From assembly GCA_028023455.1 (NCBI GenBank), contig JAQFVV010006216.1, positions 3,364,877 through 3,428,876 on the forward strand: a stretch of 64,000 bases of DNA, written 5' to 3'. A program made the translations under genes and the position numbers. The notes beneath the pieces are model-generated. The model worked only from the letters and a program-made list of their open reading frames with translations. It did no database searches and was not told where the DNA came from. Positions 48,961-60,741 of the stretch are shown here, one piece after another (position 1 is the stretch's first letter; each line of letters opens with the position of its first letter). The DNA comes from Epiperipatus broadwayi (Eukaryota; Onychophora; Udeonychophora; Euonychophora; Peripatidae).

Positions 48961-49935
48961 TAAAGTTGTATCATAGTCTTTTCAGATAGAGGTGGAAAAA
49001 TAACATTAATAAGGTCGATTTATACACGTGCATATAGGTATATATATATATGAGAGAGAGAATGCATGCAAAAATATTTATTTTATAAATTATTTGACCA
49101 ATTTTGTTTTTATTATTAAAAACAGTTTTGCATCAAGATGATTGATATTAATATAACATAAAAATATAATAATCAAATTGGTACATATTTTAAACTCAAA
49201 TCATTCTACAAATCTCTTATATGAATTCTCCCTGCTTTTTTCCCTTATAAAAAGCTTTTTTTAAAAAAAAATACAACTTTTATGAAAAAGTTTGTAAAAT
49301 AAAAAACTATTAAGACTTATTATCATTTTAAAATACTTTTAGAAAGAGAGATAAATTATCTGCAATATGAATAACATATGCATACTGGACACCAATTTTT
49401 TTTTCTACATTTTCTCAAAGATAATTAAATGCTGAATTTTAATTGCCAGAAATTAATGAATCGCTGTTAAATAAAAATTGCTGCATATTATATGCTATTA
49501 GAGCATATCACTGACATTCAAGTTTTTAATACATTTGTGTTATAATTTTGCAACACTGCTATTAGTGCAGATGCTATTTGGTAGCAAGTTATTATTTGTG
49601 ATATTACTGGGAATTCCAACAATGTGAATGTTGCCTTTGAATGTGCATGTTTGTTTTAAACTGAATATTATTCAATTAAATATTAATGAAAGAAGTGGAA
49701 TGTTGATATTCTTTGTAGTTTGCAATCCAAAGATAAATAATATTGCACTTAATGTTGTACACAATAATAATAATGATATGTTTTATATGCAATCTTGATA
49801 GAAAATTTAGGATTTTTACTTGATTGGTGTCATAGTATGTATGTTTTTGAAGTCCCTCACTAGTTTTTATAAAAATTCATATAATCTTTTATTTTTATAA
49901 AATATAAAGTTTTCATTTTAGCCAATCGACACATC
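48961..49935. other. Intron 3 interior, nothing recognised
   Basis: AT-rich. A TATATATATA-GAGAGAGAGA compound microsatellite lies at 49037-49061. The left terminus of the hAT element should lie near the end of this stretch but was not identified. Confidence 0.35.
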
Positions 49936-51760
49936 ATGAAAAAGAAAAGTCAACTCAGAATGTCACACCTTCAGTAAAGTTTGGTTTCAATTATTTTTTC
50001 ATAAATAACCATGAAAGCTATATCTACCTCATATGCAAAGAAGCATTTTCAGTATTAAAAATATATAATATAAAATACCATTATATGGCAGAACATACTT
50101 CCTTTTATAAATCTGTCCAAGAAATGAAATAAAAAATTACAGGAACTAAATTTGAATTTTAAAAGACAGCAGCAACAACAAATGAAATTTTTCACAATCA
50201 GAATTTTAATATAATTGTAGCTAGGTTAGGAGCGTCTCAAATTATTGCTAAAAAAGAAAATGTATTTACTATGATGAATTGATCAAGCCAAGAATTTTGT
50301 TATTGTAAGTTTATCAGCATCAACTATAATAAGAATAATCAAAGATTTGTCCATTACTGTTAATGATCACAGACTAAAAATTACAGATTTTACAAAATTT
50401 TTGATATAATTGATGAAAATAAGATATTTTCATATGTAATCAAAATTTTGAAATCACAGAAGATTTTGTTTCACTTGAATGATAGAATCTCTGGATAAAA
50501 TATATTTTTAAGTGTATCAAAAGTGTTTGAAGATCTGCAACTTAATTGGAAGTTATGGATAGTAATTATAACTGATAATGCCAAGAATATGGCTGAAAAA
50601 AAAATATTGGTTTCATCAGACATGTTAATAAATATTTTGATTCTAAGAACATAAAAAGATTATGCAATTTTATTGCATCATTCATCAGCAAGCATTAATT
50701 TTTTATCTTTTTTTTTTCCCATATGTTATAGCATTGGCCGGGTGGCGAACCCACAACCGTCTGCAACCAACTACTTGCTTGCAAGGAAGCTACCATGACC
50801 TCTCGGCTAACAACGCTTGACTTAATTTTTTATCTTGGGATACAATTCTCGTATTATTAATTAATACTATAATTTGTATGCAAAAATAGTTTGAATCATC
50901 ACTAATTTAAATATCTTTTTTTTTAAATAATTGATAACAAATATGATTTTTTTTCAACTCTGAATTAAAATAAACATATTCATGAATGAAAATACATTGA
51001 ATCAAAGTTACAAGGTCAGCATCAACTTGTGAATGACTTGTACAGTAAGTAGTATTAAAGCTTTTGAAAGAAAATTAGAATTATTTAAAAATCAAATCAA
51101 CCAATATTATTTTTCTCATTTTTTGTGTTGTGAAAGTTTGTATAATACAAGTAATATATCAAATTATGATGTTTTTATTGTTAAATTTTATTAAAGTATT
51201 AACTTATTGATGAAAGCCTTTCATAATTGATTTGTTGATTTCAAAGACAAATGAAAAATATTTTTATTTTTTCAGAATCCATTCAATGTAAATATTTTGG
51301 AAATAAATAAAGATGTTCAATTAGAAATAATTTATGATATTCACAAAGTAATGATAACATGAAAACATTGAATGGAAATGAATTTCTCAGATGAAAAAAT
51401 TTGACAAGCAGAATAATTTCTATTTTCAGTACTATTTATTATGTAAATAAACATTGGAATTCCAAAATGAAAGGTATAAAATTAAAATATCAATCACGAA
51501 TAAGGAATAAAGATTTGCAAGATTAATTGAAATTAGGTAGTTTGAACAAAAATCTAATAATTTCTAAAACAAAACAACAAATATTTTTTTGATTTTTATA
51601 ATTAAAAAAAAAAATGTTATTACGACTATGTTATAATAATAATTGTACTTTTTGTTTATTATAATAAATGTCATAAATGCTCTTTTTTATTGATCTCCCC
51701 ACTGTATACTAAAAATCTTTGTATGAGGCCCTTTGCTAAAAGAAGGATTGGTGATCTCTG
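49936..51760 (+). pseudogene. hAT transposase pseudogene, GTF2IRD2/ZBED-like
   Basis: Broken plus-strand frames follow the order of a GTF2IRD2/ZBED-type hAT transposase. An ATG at 49936 begins a Lys-rich start; YLICKEAFSVLK..HYMAEH near 50025-50095 is a BED-like zinc finger with its first Cys changed to Tyr. RLGASQIIAKKENVFT follows near 50225, LNWKLWIVIITDNAKNMAEK near 50547-50600 matches the conserved TDGAKNM block, and HHSSA-like sequence near 50680 marks the HC..HQQ region. After the SINE insertion the protein resumes with SIIKAFERK-like and SHFLCCE-like stretches and ends in the dimerisation region (IFSTIYYVNKHWN near 51425, KYQSRIRNKDLQ near 51490). The right terminus is CAGAGATCACCAATC, read inward from 51760, a typical hAT end. 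The left terminus was not found. Confidence 0.75.
50709..50821 (-). mobile_element. Complete tRNA-derived SINE
   Basis: A 113-bp insertion flanked by perfect 14-bp duplications TTAATTTTTTATCT (50695-50708 and 50822-50835). On the minus strand it begins with a tRNA-like unit: A-box-like TAGCCGAGAGGTCATGG and B-box-like GTGGGTTCGCCACCC, with a longer middle than a class I tRNA, suggesting descent from a Leu- or Ser-type tRNA. It ends in an A-run. It interrupts the hAT transposase, so it is younger than that element. A related fragment lies at 12128-12180. Confidence 0.8.
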
Positions 51761-52189
51761 ATTTAAAGACATGGAATAATTATGGAATTTTTACAAACAG
51801 ACTCCAAGTAATGAAGACAAAGACCAAGACTTTTTCATTTTAGTATTATTGTTAAAACTTGTATAATAATTAAATATATTTTACATATAAAAGTAGAGAT
51901 TAAATATATATTTTGTTAATTCATTTTAACCTCAACTAATGAATCTTTGTCAAATTTTAATAAATGGTAATTAGATAATAATATCTACATCTGCATTTTA
52001 TGTTAGACGTTCTTTTACCTCAAGTTCATTGATTTTATTTATAAAATCAGGCCAAGAAGAAATTTTTATTAAATATCTACATAAATTTAATGTATGATTT
52101 GTTTCTTCATTTGTACATTTTTAGAAATGATCATTTTTGTTATTTTCATTTTTACTATCACTATTTATTTTATTTTACATTTTATATAG
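51761..52189 (+). other. Intron 3 end before exon 4
   Basis: AT-rich, with a long T-rich tract (TTTTACATTTTATATAG) at the acceptor. Confidence 0.5.
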
Positions 52190-52283
52190 AGATCACACAT
52201 GGTTCAAGCTATGAGTAGACCATCTAATTCATTCCAGATTCCAAATTATATGGGACAGCAACAGCCTGTATTTCCAATACCCC
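52190..52283 (+). CDS. Host gene exon 4: Met/Gln/Pro-rich segment
   Basis: A 94-bp exon after acceptor TTTATATAG and before donor CCC|CGTAAGTA (exon ends CCC, then GTAAGT). It starts in phase 0, matching exon 3, and ends one base into a codon. It encodes 31 residues, including FQIPNYMGQQQPVFPIP. The other two frames contain stops. It directly follows the dsRBD-like helix of exon 3 and begins a Pro/Gln-rich tail. Intron 3, just upstream, is 21.7 kb and filled with transposons. Confidence 0.75.
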
Positions 52284-52984
52284 GTAAGTATTAGTAATGA
52301 TAAAAGTTAGTTCTTATCAATGTTAGAATTGCAGATTTTAAAGAACTGGACAAATCAAAACAGTATATAATTATTTTTTTTTTTAAATCTATATTTGTTT
52401 TCTTTTTTCATCCTCATGCAAAATTTCAATACTAAAATTACTAATTTGCATTTTCTAATTTGAAATGTGATATAGAATAATATTAAAGAGTCTGTGTTAG
52501 CATAATCTACTTATTCTTGAGTTTATTAAAAAGAAGAAGTTTCTGATAATGATTTATTACTAATATCTTGATTAAAAATGTCAGACATTTTCTTTTTAAC
52601 CGAATAATAAATGAATGTGGAGGTCAGTATGAGGATTTAAATGCAAAAGTTCAGTTGCAAAAAGAGTTTGAGAATAGTTGATGGAGTAAAATTTTAAAGT
52701 AGATGCAATGCTGGTTATGATTGTTTAAAATCTTTTTGTTTAATGTGTTGAAATTAATGTATAGACTTGAAAAAATATATATAATTCTAATAAATTATTG
52801 AATAAGATTATTTTAAATATAATATTTTGAGCATTTATATAGATAGTATTTTGATCATCCTTTGAACAGTGAAGCAAGAATTCAGGTGACTGCTTTGATG
52901 ATTCATTCATCCTTTTGATTCGTTTAAATCTAGACATAATGTATTAAATATGATGAAATTAAAGTATTTCTTTTTAGTTTTAAA
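52284..52984 (+). other. Start of intron 4, nothing recognised
   Basis: AT-rich intron without coding signal. Confidence 0.45.
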
Positions 52985-53720
52985 AATGAAAAGACTATGG
53001 GTCCTGATGGGATATCTGGAGATCCTTCAAAATATAATAGTAATATGATATCATCAAAGTTACTGGAATTTTTTATAAATTTATGGACCCATGAAGTTCA
53101 GTTTTCAAACATAAAGGGAGTAAAAAATGGTAGTAAAAACTATGAAGTGTTATTAATATTTATTATAATGAAAGCTCTTTTAAGGATTTTATTAAATAGT
53201 TTGCTTTAGACTTCAATTTTATAGACATGGCTTTGTTTCCAGGCAAGCACAAAAAAATATCATAAGTGAGAGTATGATTTATATATTCCTTTTATTGATT
53301 TGGTATTTGACATAGCTAATTGTGAAGATTTTTGGTAATACTGAAAAACATTTGGTGTCCAAAAAATTATTTATATGATGTAGCTATGACATGACAGTTT
53401 GAAGGTAAGCATTATTACTGGTAGCGAAAAAACCTGAAGCATTTGACATAAAAACTGATCTTAAATAGAGATTTGTACTAGCTTTAACTTTAGTCTTCAC
53501 TTTTATGACAATACTTTTTAAAACAATTTATAAATCATTACATATAGTGAGGATCAAAGTACAATATAAGTTTGATGGTGGAATTTTTAATTTGGAATTG
53601 AGTAAAAGTAAAGTTATTTGTTTTTATATTTATAGAATGTTGATGGTATAGAAATGTTGTAATGTTCAAAAACTCAGTCTGCTTTATCATCCATTGATGG
53701 AAGAAAAATCTTTTATCAAT
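52985..53720 (+). pseudogene. LINE reverse transcriptase fragment
   Basis: Plus-strand remnant of a non-LTR reverse transcriptase: NEKTMGPDGISGDP at 52985 (the K-A-P-G-P-D-G-I block), LLEFFINLW near 53060, ALLRILLNSLL near 53170-53205, and motif A as YIPFIDLVFDIANCEDFW near 53280-53330 (F-I-D-L..FD). A YKFDGGIFNL-like stretch follows near 53565, in other frames. The catalytic FADD block is not reached: the fragment stops where the 7-kb pogo-like element begins. It lies in sense orientation within intron 4. Confidence 0.65.
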
Positions 53721-53912
53721 TTGAGAATGTGAAAAAATATATACATCTGGGTCTCTTTTTGTGGGGATTTTTTTAATGCGATTCATATTTATTCTTAATA
53801 TCTTTTTATGCAGTTTTCTTTTATGTGATAAAGAAGTTCATATTTCACTTAAAATCGAGATTTTCCTGTTTTATATACACATTAAATTTTACATACTTTA
53901 AATGCCTGTTAG

Positions 53913-54178
53913 AAAAAGATTTGGCGATAAATTTAGATACTGTAGAAGATTTAGAAAAAGATAATGAAACAGAAGTGGAACCTGTTCGTTTCACAGCAAA
54001 AATGATTCGAGAAAGTCTTCAACTTTCTGACATGAATTATGAACGAGCTCTTAAATTCCAACGAGAGCTAAATAGTTGTATGTATGTGTATGTTTATATT
54101 TTCTTTTATACACATATATACATGGAGAAACTTTTAGAGGGAAAAAAGTTACAAGTAAAAATATTTAAAAACTTTTAA
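53913..54178 (+). pseudogene. Pogo/Tigger-like transposase C-terminal piece, possible cassette exon
   Basis: An open stretch reading EPVRFTAKMIRESLQL and then ERALKFQRELNSC, followed by Tyr-rich sequence and KKLQVKIFKNF before a stop. The pattern resembles the C-terminal end of pogo/Tigger transposases (RFT..., ERSLKF.R....C...Y, KK.Q..I..FF). It lies 170 bp inside the 7-kb element. The part 53913-54077 is bounded by CTGTTAG and GTATGT, is exactly 165 bp, and has the same phase at both ends (1) as the junction between host exons 4 and 5. It could therefore be spliced in as 55 extra codons without a frameshift. Skipping it joins exons 4 and 5 cleanly, so inclusion is only a possibility. Confidence 0.45.
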
Positions 54179-55623
54179 TTTCTACTTAAAAAGAATGTAT
54201 CTTTAAAAGTTTTTAAATATTTTTACTTGTAACTTTTTTCTGTCTAAAAGTTTGGTAATCATCTGAAATCTGGGCATAGCTACTTAGGGCATTGATGCTA
54301 TACAAAAATCAATCAAATGTAACATTACTGGGCCGCCATAACTTTTTTTTTATAGGACATGTTTTTGTTTTTTTTTGATTAAACACATTTTTATTTCCTT
54401 TATAACGATTTCTTTTTTATTAAACAAATTTTTATATTCATTTTCATTGTTTTTTTTTTAACCTGACATTTTTCTTTATCCAACAAATTTTGGTAATTTA
54501 ATTTTGTGTTTATTTTTCTGAATTTTAAAACTTTGGTCTGTTTCACTACGAAAAAACTTGTTTTAACCTCACTGGAAAAATATAATGGTACAATTAATTG
54601 GGACTTGTTTCAACTTTGTTTTACCTTTTTGTTTTTTGTTTGACTAAATTGTTTTCTTATTATTATTAAATCAAAAGTAACTTTTGTGTTTTTTGGGGTT
54701 AAAAAATTGTTTTCAAATGCCCACCCCCACACTCAGAAAAATAATTGTAACAAAATGTCAATAATTTTTTTTTTCAAGAACTTTCTTTCACTTTTTACTT
54801 TTATTTACATTTCGTTTGAATTACCTTTTTTTTGGCCTTCTATAATAAACTGCTTTTTTGGAGGGCTTTCATACTTTGTTATTTTTAACAAAAAGTCAAC
54901 AAAGAGAGTCATTTATTTTAACCCCGCTGCAAAAAAGATAATCCAAATACTTGTCACTTTCTAATGAAATGAAAAAAAAAAAAGTACATAAACTTTGGAC
55001 TTTTTGAACTTATTTATTATTTTATTGCTGTAATAAAAAGTTTGATATTTGGGAGGACATTATGTGCCTCAAAAAAGGATACAGTCTCCCTCATTCTGAA
55101 AAGTTTAAAAATTGCACGTTCTTCTTAGACATTTTATTGGTCCTGTATATTTTCCCCGCTGAAACGTGACTTAGCGCATGAGCTTTGTCGAAGCTTGTTC
55201 GAACATATCCTTTGCCAATTTTTTACATATTAACATTTTTTTAGGGAAGGGTGGGTACCATATGACAATTATTAGTAATTAACATTATTTAAATATAAAT
55301 GACATTACTCTATTACAGAGATTTGAAAAGTTGTACCGACTTGAAATTAAAACACTCTCAAGCGATACGGTAATCAGCTATGAATAGAACAAATACGCAT
55401 GAATAGTTTCGAAGCACAAAACAGGCCATAATATTTTTGTGCAATATCATGTAAAGCGGCTTGCTTAAATAGGTTAATACAATATTAAATGTTGTATTTA
55501 GCCGCAAGGCTGGCTGCAGAAATGGGATTTTTATGTGTTTTGACATATAAACAACGCCATCAGGCGGCCTTGCCCGGATTTCAGATGACTACCAAAAGTT
55601 TATCCATGTATATATGTGTATAA
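54106..55623. mobile_element. 1.5-kb TIR element nested in E2
   Basis: Inverted ends TTATACACATATATACATGG at 54106 and, reverse complemented, at 55623. The homology continues inward as AACTTTTGGTAGTCATCTGAAATC on the right and TTTGGTAATCATCTGAAATC on the left, after a hairpin insert. The interior is homopolymer-rich and has no credible transposase. The open frame 54686-54964 is low-complexity. Confidence 0.65.
54131..54250. mobile_element. Hairpin insert in the left TIR of the 1.5-kb element
   Basis: Arms TTACAAGTAAAAATATTTAA and its inverse, about 48 bp each, surround a 24-bp loop. The right TIR of the same element lacks this hairpin, so the hairpin was inserted later. Confidence 0.65.
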
Positions 55624-58600
55624 TGCCCTTGTCTGTAGGTCATAGGTAGGGTAGAAAGGTCAATTATTAAAAAAAATTTTAAATTTTAGGTTATATTTGT
55701 AAGATATATAAATAATAATAAGAGAATGAGATTTTATAGTACAATTTAAAGCTAAAATACCTGGTAGGTAACAGTGTAATAAATTATTTAAAAGAAAACA
55801 GTTAAATAAAGCTTAATCATATCATTGCTTATGGTTGTGAAAGCTGGCCATATAAAATAATACAGCTATAGATAGTTAAAAGTATATCAATTATTGAATA
55901 TAATATTTTAAAACTAATAAATTAAATAAATACTATATGTAGTGTATAATTATATTTAATAATCAAAATTAATAGATTGTGTTTTAAAATAAACTGTGGG
56001 ATGGTGAGAGTTATATTTAGTTTAACATTATAAATTATTTTCCAAATTTTATAAAATATATCAGTTTTGGTAATTTAGACCGAGACGTAAATAAAAAATC
56101 ATTTTTATAAAGTTAGTAGACACGTGACCGTATATTAAATACCTTCACACACATTCTTGTTAAAATAATAATAAACTGTGTGAATTTAAAACTAGATATA
56201 ATTGCTATCGATCTTTAAAGTGAAAGTTAAAATTATTAAATATTGTTTTAATAATTATTTTAAAACTTAGATGATTTTTTTTTATATAAAACTATAATTG
56301 AATTTAAAAATATTGATATAAATATTCTAGACATTACGTCATCAATTCTTAATGTTAAAACATCCATTCTGTTATCAAAATAAAATGAATAAATTGTTCG
56401 CGCTAAAATAAATATTAACCAATCAAAGGATGTAAAATTAACAGACAAAATCTAAGAATTATACAGAGCGGGAGAAGTAATGTGTAAGTGAAAGAGAAAG
56501 TAACAAATTTTTATAGCTGGTAACATCGTAGCTGAACAGTAATATAAATTTATAATTTCGGATTTATTCTAAAAGTTATTCTGTAATATATAATATATTT
56601 TTGACTACAGAGATATGTATTGCTAATTTTAAGTTTATCTTACCAGGAAATTTTATTCAAATTTAACCAGAAAGCCTACAGTAACATGGAAGGACAAGAA
56701 AAAATATTTAAAGTGATTGCTGAAAGAAAAATAATTGGAAATCATCTTAATGCCAACTTATTTGTGCTTAACCAGAAACTTAATCTTATAACTGAAAGAA
56801 ATACAATTGGGACGATATGTAAAAATCTGAAAAGGAAGCTGCTCGTCGTCAAGAACAATTTATGACGATAAATTTACAGAGCTATCTTAAAACTAAATTA
56901 TTCTTCTCTATGAACAAAATTTTAATATGCATTCTATTATCAAGAAAAATAACGGTGGAGAAAGAATGTTTATTTTGTAAAGAAAACATTATTAAAAGAT
57001 ATAGTTCCAGAATTGTGAAATAAAGGAAAGTAAAAAGATTAAAGTGCTATAAGTATTTTATGGCAAGGTGCCTAAACTTTATCTTATTAGAAAAAATATT
57101 ATAACGTATTCGATGAAGAAAAATGCTTGATTTAAAATGTTAAAATTAAATTGCTCAACTAAATGAAAATGGATCCATGGAAACCAAAATTTTATTGAAG
57201 ATTTTAAAAGTCCGTACAAGATGCATCGGGGGAAAACCAGACGCGCGGGAAAAAACTAGCAGACTATGTTGAAGGAGATATCAAGAATTAATAAGTGTAT
57301 AAAATATGGAGAAAACTAAGGATCATCGTCGATGAAGATTATTAAACAGAGTTATTTTTTTTAAATAGAACATTAAGTGACTGAAGGAAAAAATAAAGTA
57401 TATATATTTTTTTAGCTTTACTATGAACAATTTACAAGCAAGTTCGACAAAGCAGTATCGTAAATATAATTTAATATTTTTATTTGATTGTATTTAAAAT
57501 ATAAAAATTCTATATTAGCTTAGGGAAACATATAAACATGAATTTAAGAATAATTAGATTTTAAATATAATAGCTTAATAGAATGATAGAAATATTATTA
57601 TAAAAATAAAATGTATGTATGGAAGTTTTAAATATCTACAAGAAGTAATGGAATGGTGAAGCCTTCAGAATACGATCAAGAAGAAAGAGATCGTTTTGGT
57701 AATTGTGATATTATTGATAATGCATAATGTATTTTTTTTTTAGGTCATCTATTAATGAAGAATGATGTATGAAAGTTTTAAAATTATAAGTACACATTTT
57801 ATCCAACATTAAAACATATATTTGAGATAGTAGTAATTTTAAATGTGCATGTAATAGGTTGTTTTAAAAAATATAATTAATAATAAGTATCATAATAATT
57901 ATGTGATTCTTTTGAACTTTTATGTTGCAAAATCTTCAGATAATTTTAAAATAGTTGGTATATTATAAATATACGAGATAAGTAGTAAAAGATTTTCTTA
58001 AGAATAGCTGTATAGTTTGAACTAAAAATGAATTTTATTATTGTTAGAAATGTAGACAGAAATTTGTCGATGTAATGCATAGATAAATCTAAAGAAATAA
58101 AATCGGATAGTGACTTGGTAGTACTGGTGTAGAGGAAACCAAGATGATGTTTTTTTGCCAAGAAATAAGAAAAATCAAATATTTGGATCATAGTATTTTG
58201 TGTGATTTCAGTATAGCTAACTAAGTCCTATCACTGAACACATATATTTTGGACAGTGTTTTTTTTACGTATTTTTGAAACTTTTTGATGTTATATAAAG
58301 CTGAAGGAATAGCTTTAGCATCACTCCTATAGTAGAGGTGGATAGACAGATAAAGGTCACTCCTCTATGGTGTTCTTTAAATTCACTGTGCCATCATTGT
58401 CAAGTTTTATGAAGGATAATATTCTAGTTGTTTTGATCCTGCGCATCTATTTTCGCTATCCTTGTTTCATGAATATACATCGTCAGAAAGATATTTTTAT
58501 AGAAATGATACATAAAATAGAAATGAGGCTATGTTGTAGTTATGTAAGAATAGTTTATTTACTAGAATGAGTTAGAATGGTTATTTTAAAAGTGAAAGTA

Positions 58601-59899
58601 TAAATGTCATAAAGAGATGAAGAATCATATGATATTGTTTAAAAAGTAATTCTGAAATGAATATAAGATTTTAAAGGAAAAATCTAAACAAAGTTTTTAA
58701 AGTAATAATAAATTTTAATATTTTATATGATATTTAAAAATAGAGATTGCATGTTGGTTAAAAAATGATTCAATAATGTGTAACAGATTATGTATTTGTG
58801 CATGGTATGTTAATGATTGTAATTGCCATATGAAGCAAAGGCTTGGATAAGTATTGGATTAATAATTATTGTATAGTCAATAATAAAACGGAACATCAAA
58901 ATGTCAAGAAGGGTTTGAATCTTTAGGATTCCATACGAATAATAATATAAAATAGAATTTTATGATTTTGTATAATTTTACTACGAAGGTAAAATTTTTG
59001 TAAAAATATAATTTTAAAATTAATAGAGATATAAAGTAGTAATGATAATTATTGATAGATACATTTTTGTAACAAGCTAAACTAAAATCAAATAGCTAAT
59101 AATAATAATACTGTATAAGAGTTAAAATAAAATAAGTAGAAATTTAATGTTAAGAGATAAACTAGTAAAGTAATTTTGTAACAGGAAAGTAGGGATATCC
59201 GCTGTATATAATGTAAATATTGTTATTTGTATAATTATTAATAAACTATGTTGTAAATTTATTTGTAAGCTTCGTGTCTTAGTTATTATTTCTCCACATA
59301 GAATGCATGATATCGCAATACACATTTATAATTGCAACAGACATATAATTTTGCACAAGGTAGATAAACATAAAAGTGTTATAATAATTTTTGAAAATTT
59401 ATTTTGTATGATAAAATTAAAGGATTATAATTATATCGTTTTATTAGTCATAAGTTGGTTGCCACAATATTAAATAAATTATATGCTAATATTACAACAC
59501 GTATTTTGATTGTCAGATTATTAAATACTACCACGAACGTAATATTTATTTATTTATTTCATTTAAGAAGAAATAGGATTACATTATATTATTATTATCA
59601 TTATTCTTATTTATTATTGTTAGTTGTTACGTAGTGAATTTATGACATAAAATTCCCTTCTCATAGTTTACTACCGTAATTTAAATCAGTTTAAATGCAA
59701 TTTATGAACCTGAGATTTATTTGATTTGATTTTATTTCATTTATTTACTTAAATTATTTAATTGAGCTAGATTATTATTACAAAGAATAATAAGATATGA
59801 TTATTATCTTAATCGTTATGAAAAGAGCTTGGAAAGTCATAAGAATACCATAAGTTGATTATTAGTATAGTGTTCTTATGCCATTGGGATAGTATCATG
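55624..59899. other. Interior of E2, nothing securely recognised
   Basis: AT-rich. An 81-codon plus frame at 56620-56865 and its continuation in another frame (EKEAARRQEQF near 56831-56863) have protein-like charge patterns but match nothing I know. A higher-GC spot at 57215-57260 is isolated. Confidence 0.3.
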
Positions 59900-60343
59900 T
59901 GGATATATCTTAATGTAGTCTGTCTCGCTCCCCGTGTCGTCGCTCCATGTCTCATGAAAATAATAAATTTTTAATAATATAACTGTATTTATATTTTAAA
60001 GTTTAGAGCTAGTAGTATTCATTTTAATAAATTAATTTCATTGATTTTGTTAAGACTGAGCTAGAGAGAGAACCCGGAATATATTTTAAACATTATTATA
60101 GATTATTTTGGAGTGCACGCATGAGAGAGGCGACGGGGGAGGAGGGTACAGTGTATAAAAGAAAATTTAACCGTTAGTCATTATTAACACACTCATGGAA
60201 GTGTATTCTCTAACAGCTAGATATAGCAGTCTGGATATCGCGAGCTTCATAAACAATTAGTAAAATCATCATTTCAAAGTTTAATTATTGATTACATTGG
60301 TGACAGAAAATCATTAACACAGCACAAGACTGAAATTGGCGCT
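59900..60343 (+). mobile_element. LTR-like end with primer-binding-site-like motif
   Basis: A promoter-like GTGTATAAAAG lies near 60152, and the sequence ATTGATTACA is followed by TTGGTGACAGAAAATC at 60298, the form of an LTR end in CA plus a primer-binding site seen in some invertebrate LTR elements. About 45 bp later the sequence returns to pogo-like E2. It may be a truncated LTR. The left LTR edge is unknown. Confidence 0.3.
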
Positions 60344-60741
60344 AATTGTATTTCCTCTTGTTATGAATCTGATTTCTTAACAGTTCACAAACGATCCGGC
60401 ATATTGTCAAATAGCGATAATGATTAAAATATGTATGAAAAAATGTAAAATAAATTATATATAAAAACATTGCTTTAAATGAAATTAAATAGTTAATAAA
60501 AAAGTTTGTTTTATCAATTTTTTTCAAATATTTGAAATTTTTTATTAGTCATACTTTATATCCTTATCTTTTTTTTATGTGAATTTTAAAGTAATTTTAC
60601 TTGTTGCTTTGGTTTTATGCGATTTTTGAAAATTACGGAACATATCCCACATTTTTCAAGATAAGTTAAGTCTATATTTGTGCGATTTTTAATGTGGGTT
60701 TTCTGTGGAGCCCATCTACTGCATAAAACAAGACCCGGGTG

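Larger units (their letters stand above)
53744..60741 (+). mobile_element. 7-kb TA-flanked pogo/Tigger-like element (E2)
   Basis: The left end CATCTGGGTCTCTTTTT and the right end, read inward, CACCCGGGTCTTGTTTTATG are both preceded by TA. The left 150 bp match the right end of E1, and about 60350-60741 match its left end in long detail, so the two are the same family in opposite orientation. Inside, a transposase C-terminal piece lies at 53913-54178, and a further decayed tail (ESDFLTV and LSNSDND) at about 60360-60420. The catalytic part is missing and the middle is filled by insertions: a 1.5-kb TIR element (54106-55623) and LTR-like sequence up to about 60343. It could instead be two partial copies with unrelated DNA between, but the matching TA-flanked ends favour one element. 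Confidence 0.55.

Noticed and set aside
54686-54964. 92-codon plus-strand frame
   Set aside because: Low-complexity Phe/Lys/Asn string made by T- and A-runs inside a non-autonomous TIR element.
56620-56865. 81-codon frame as a Helitron- or transposase-type gene
   Set aside because: Charged but without any catalytic or zinc motif that could be identified. Left as unexplained.
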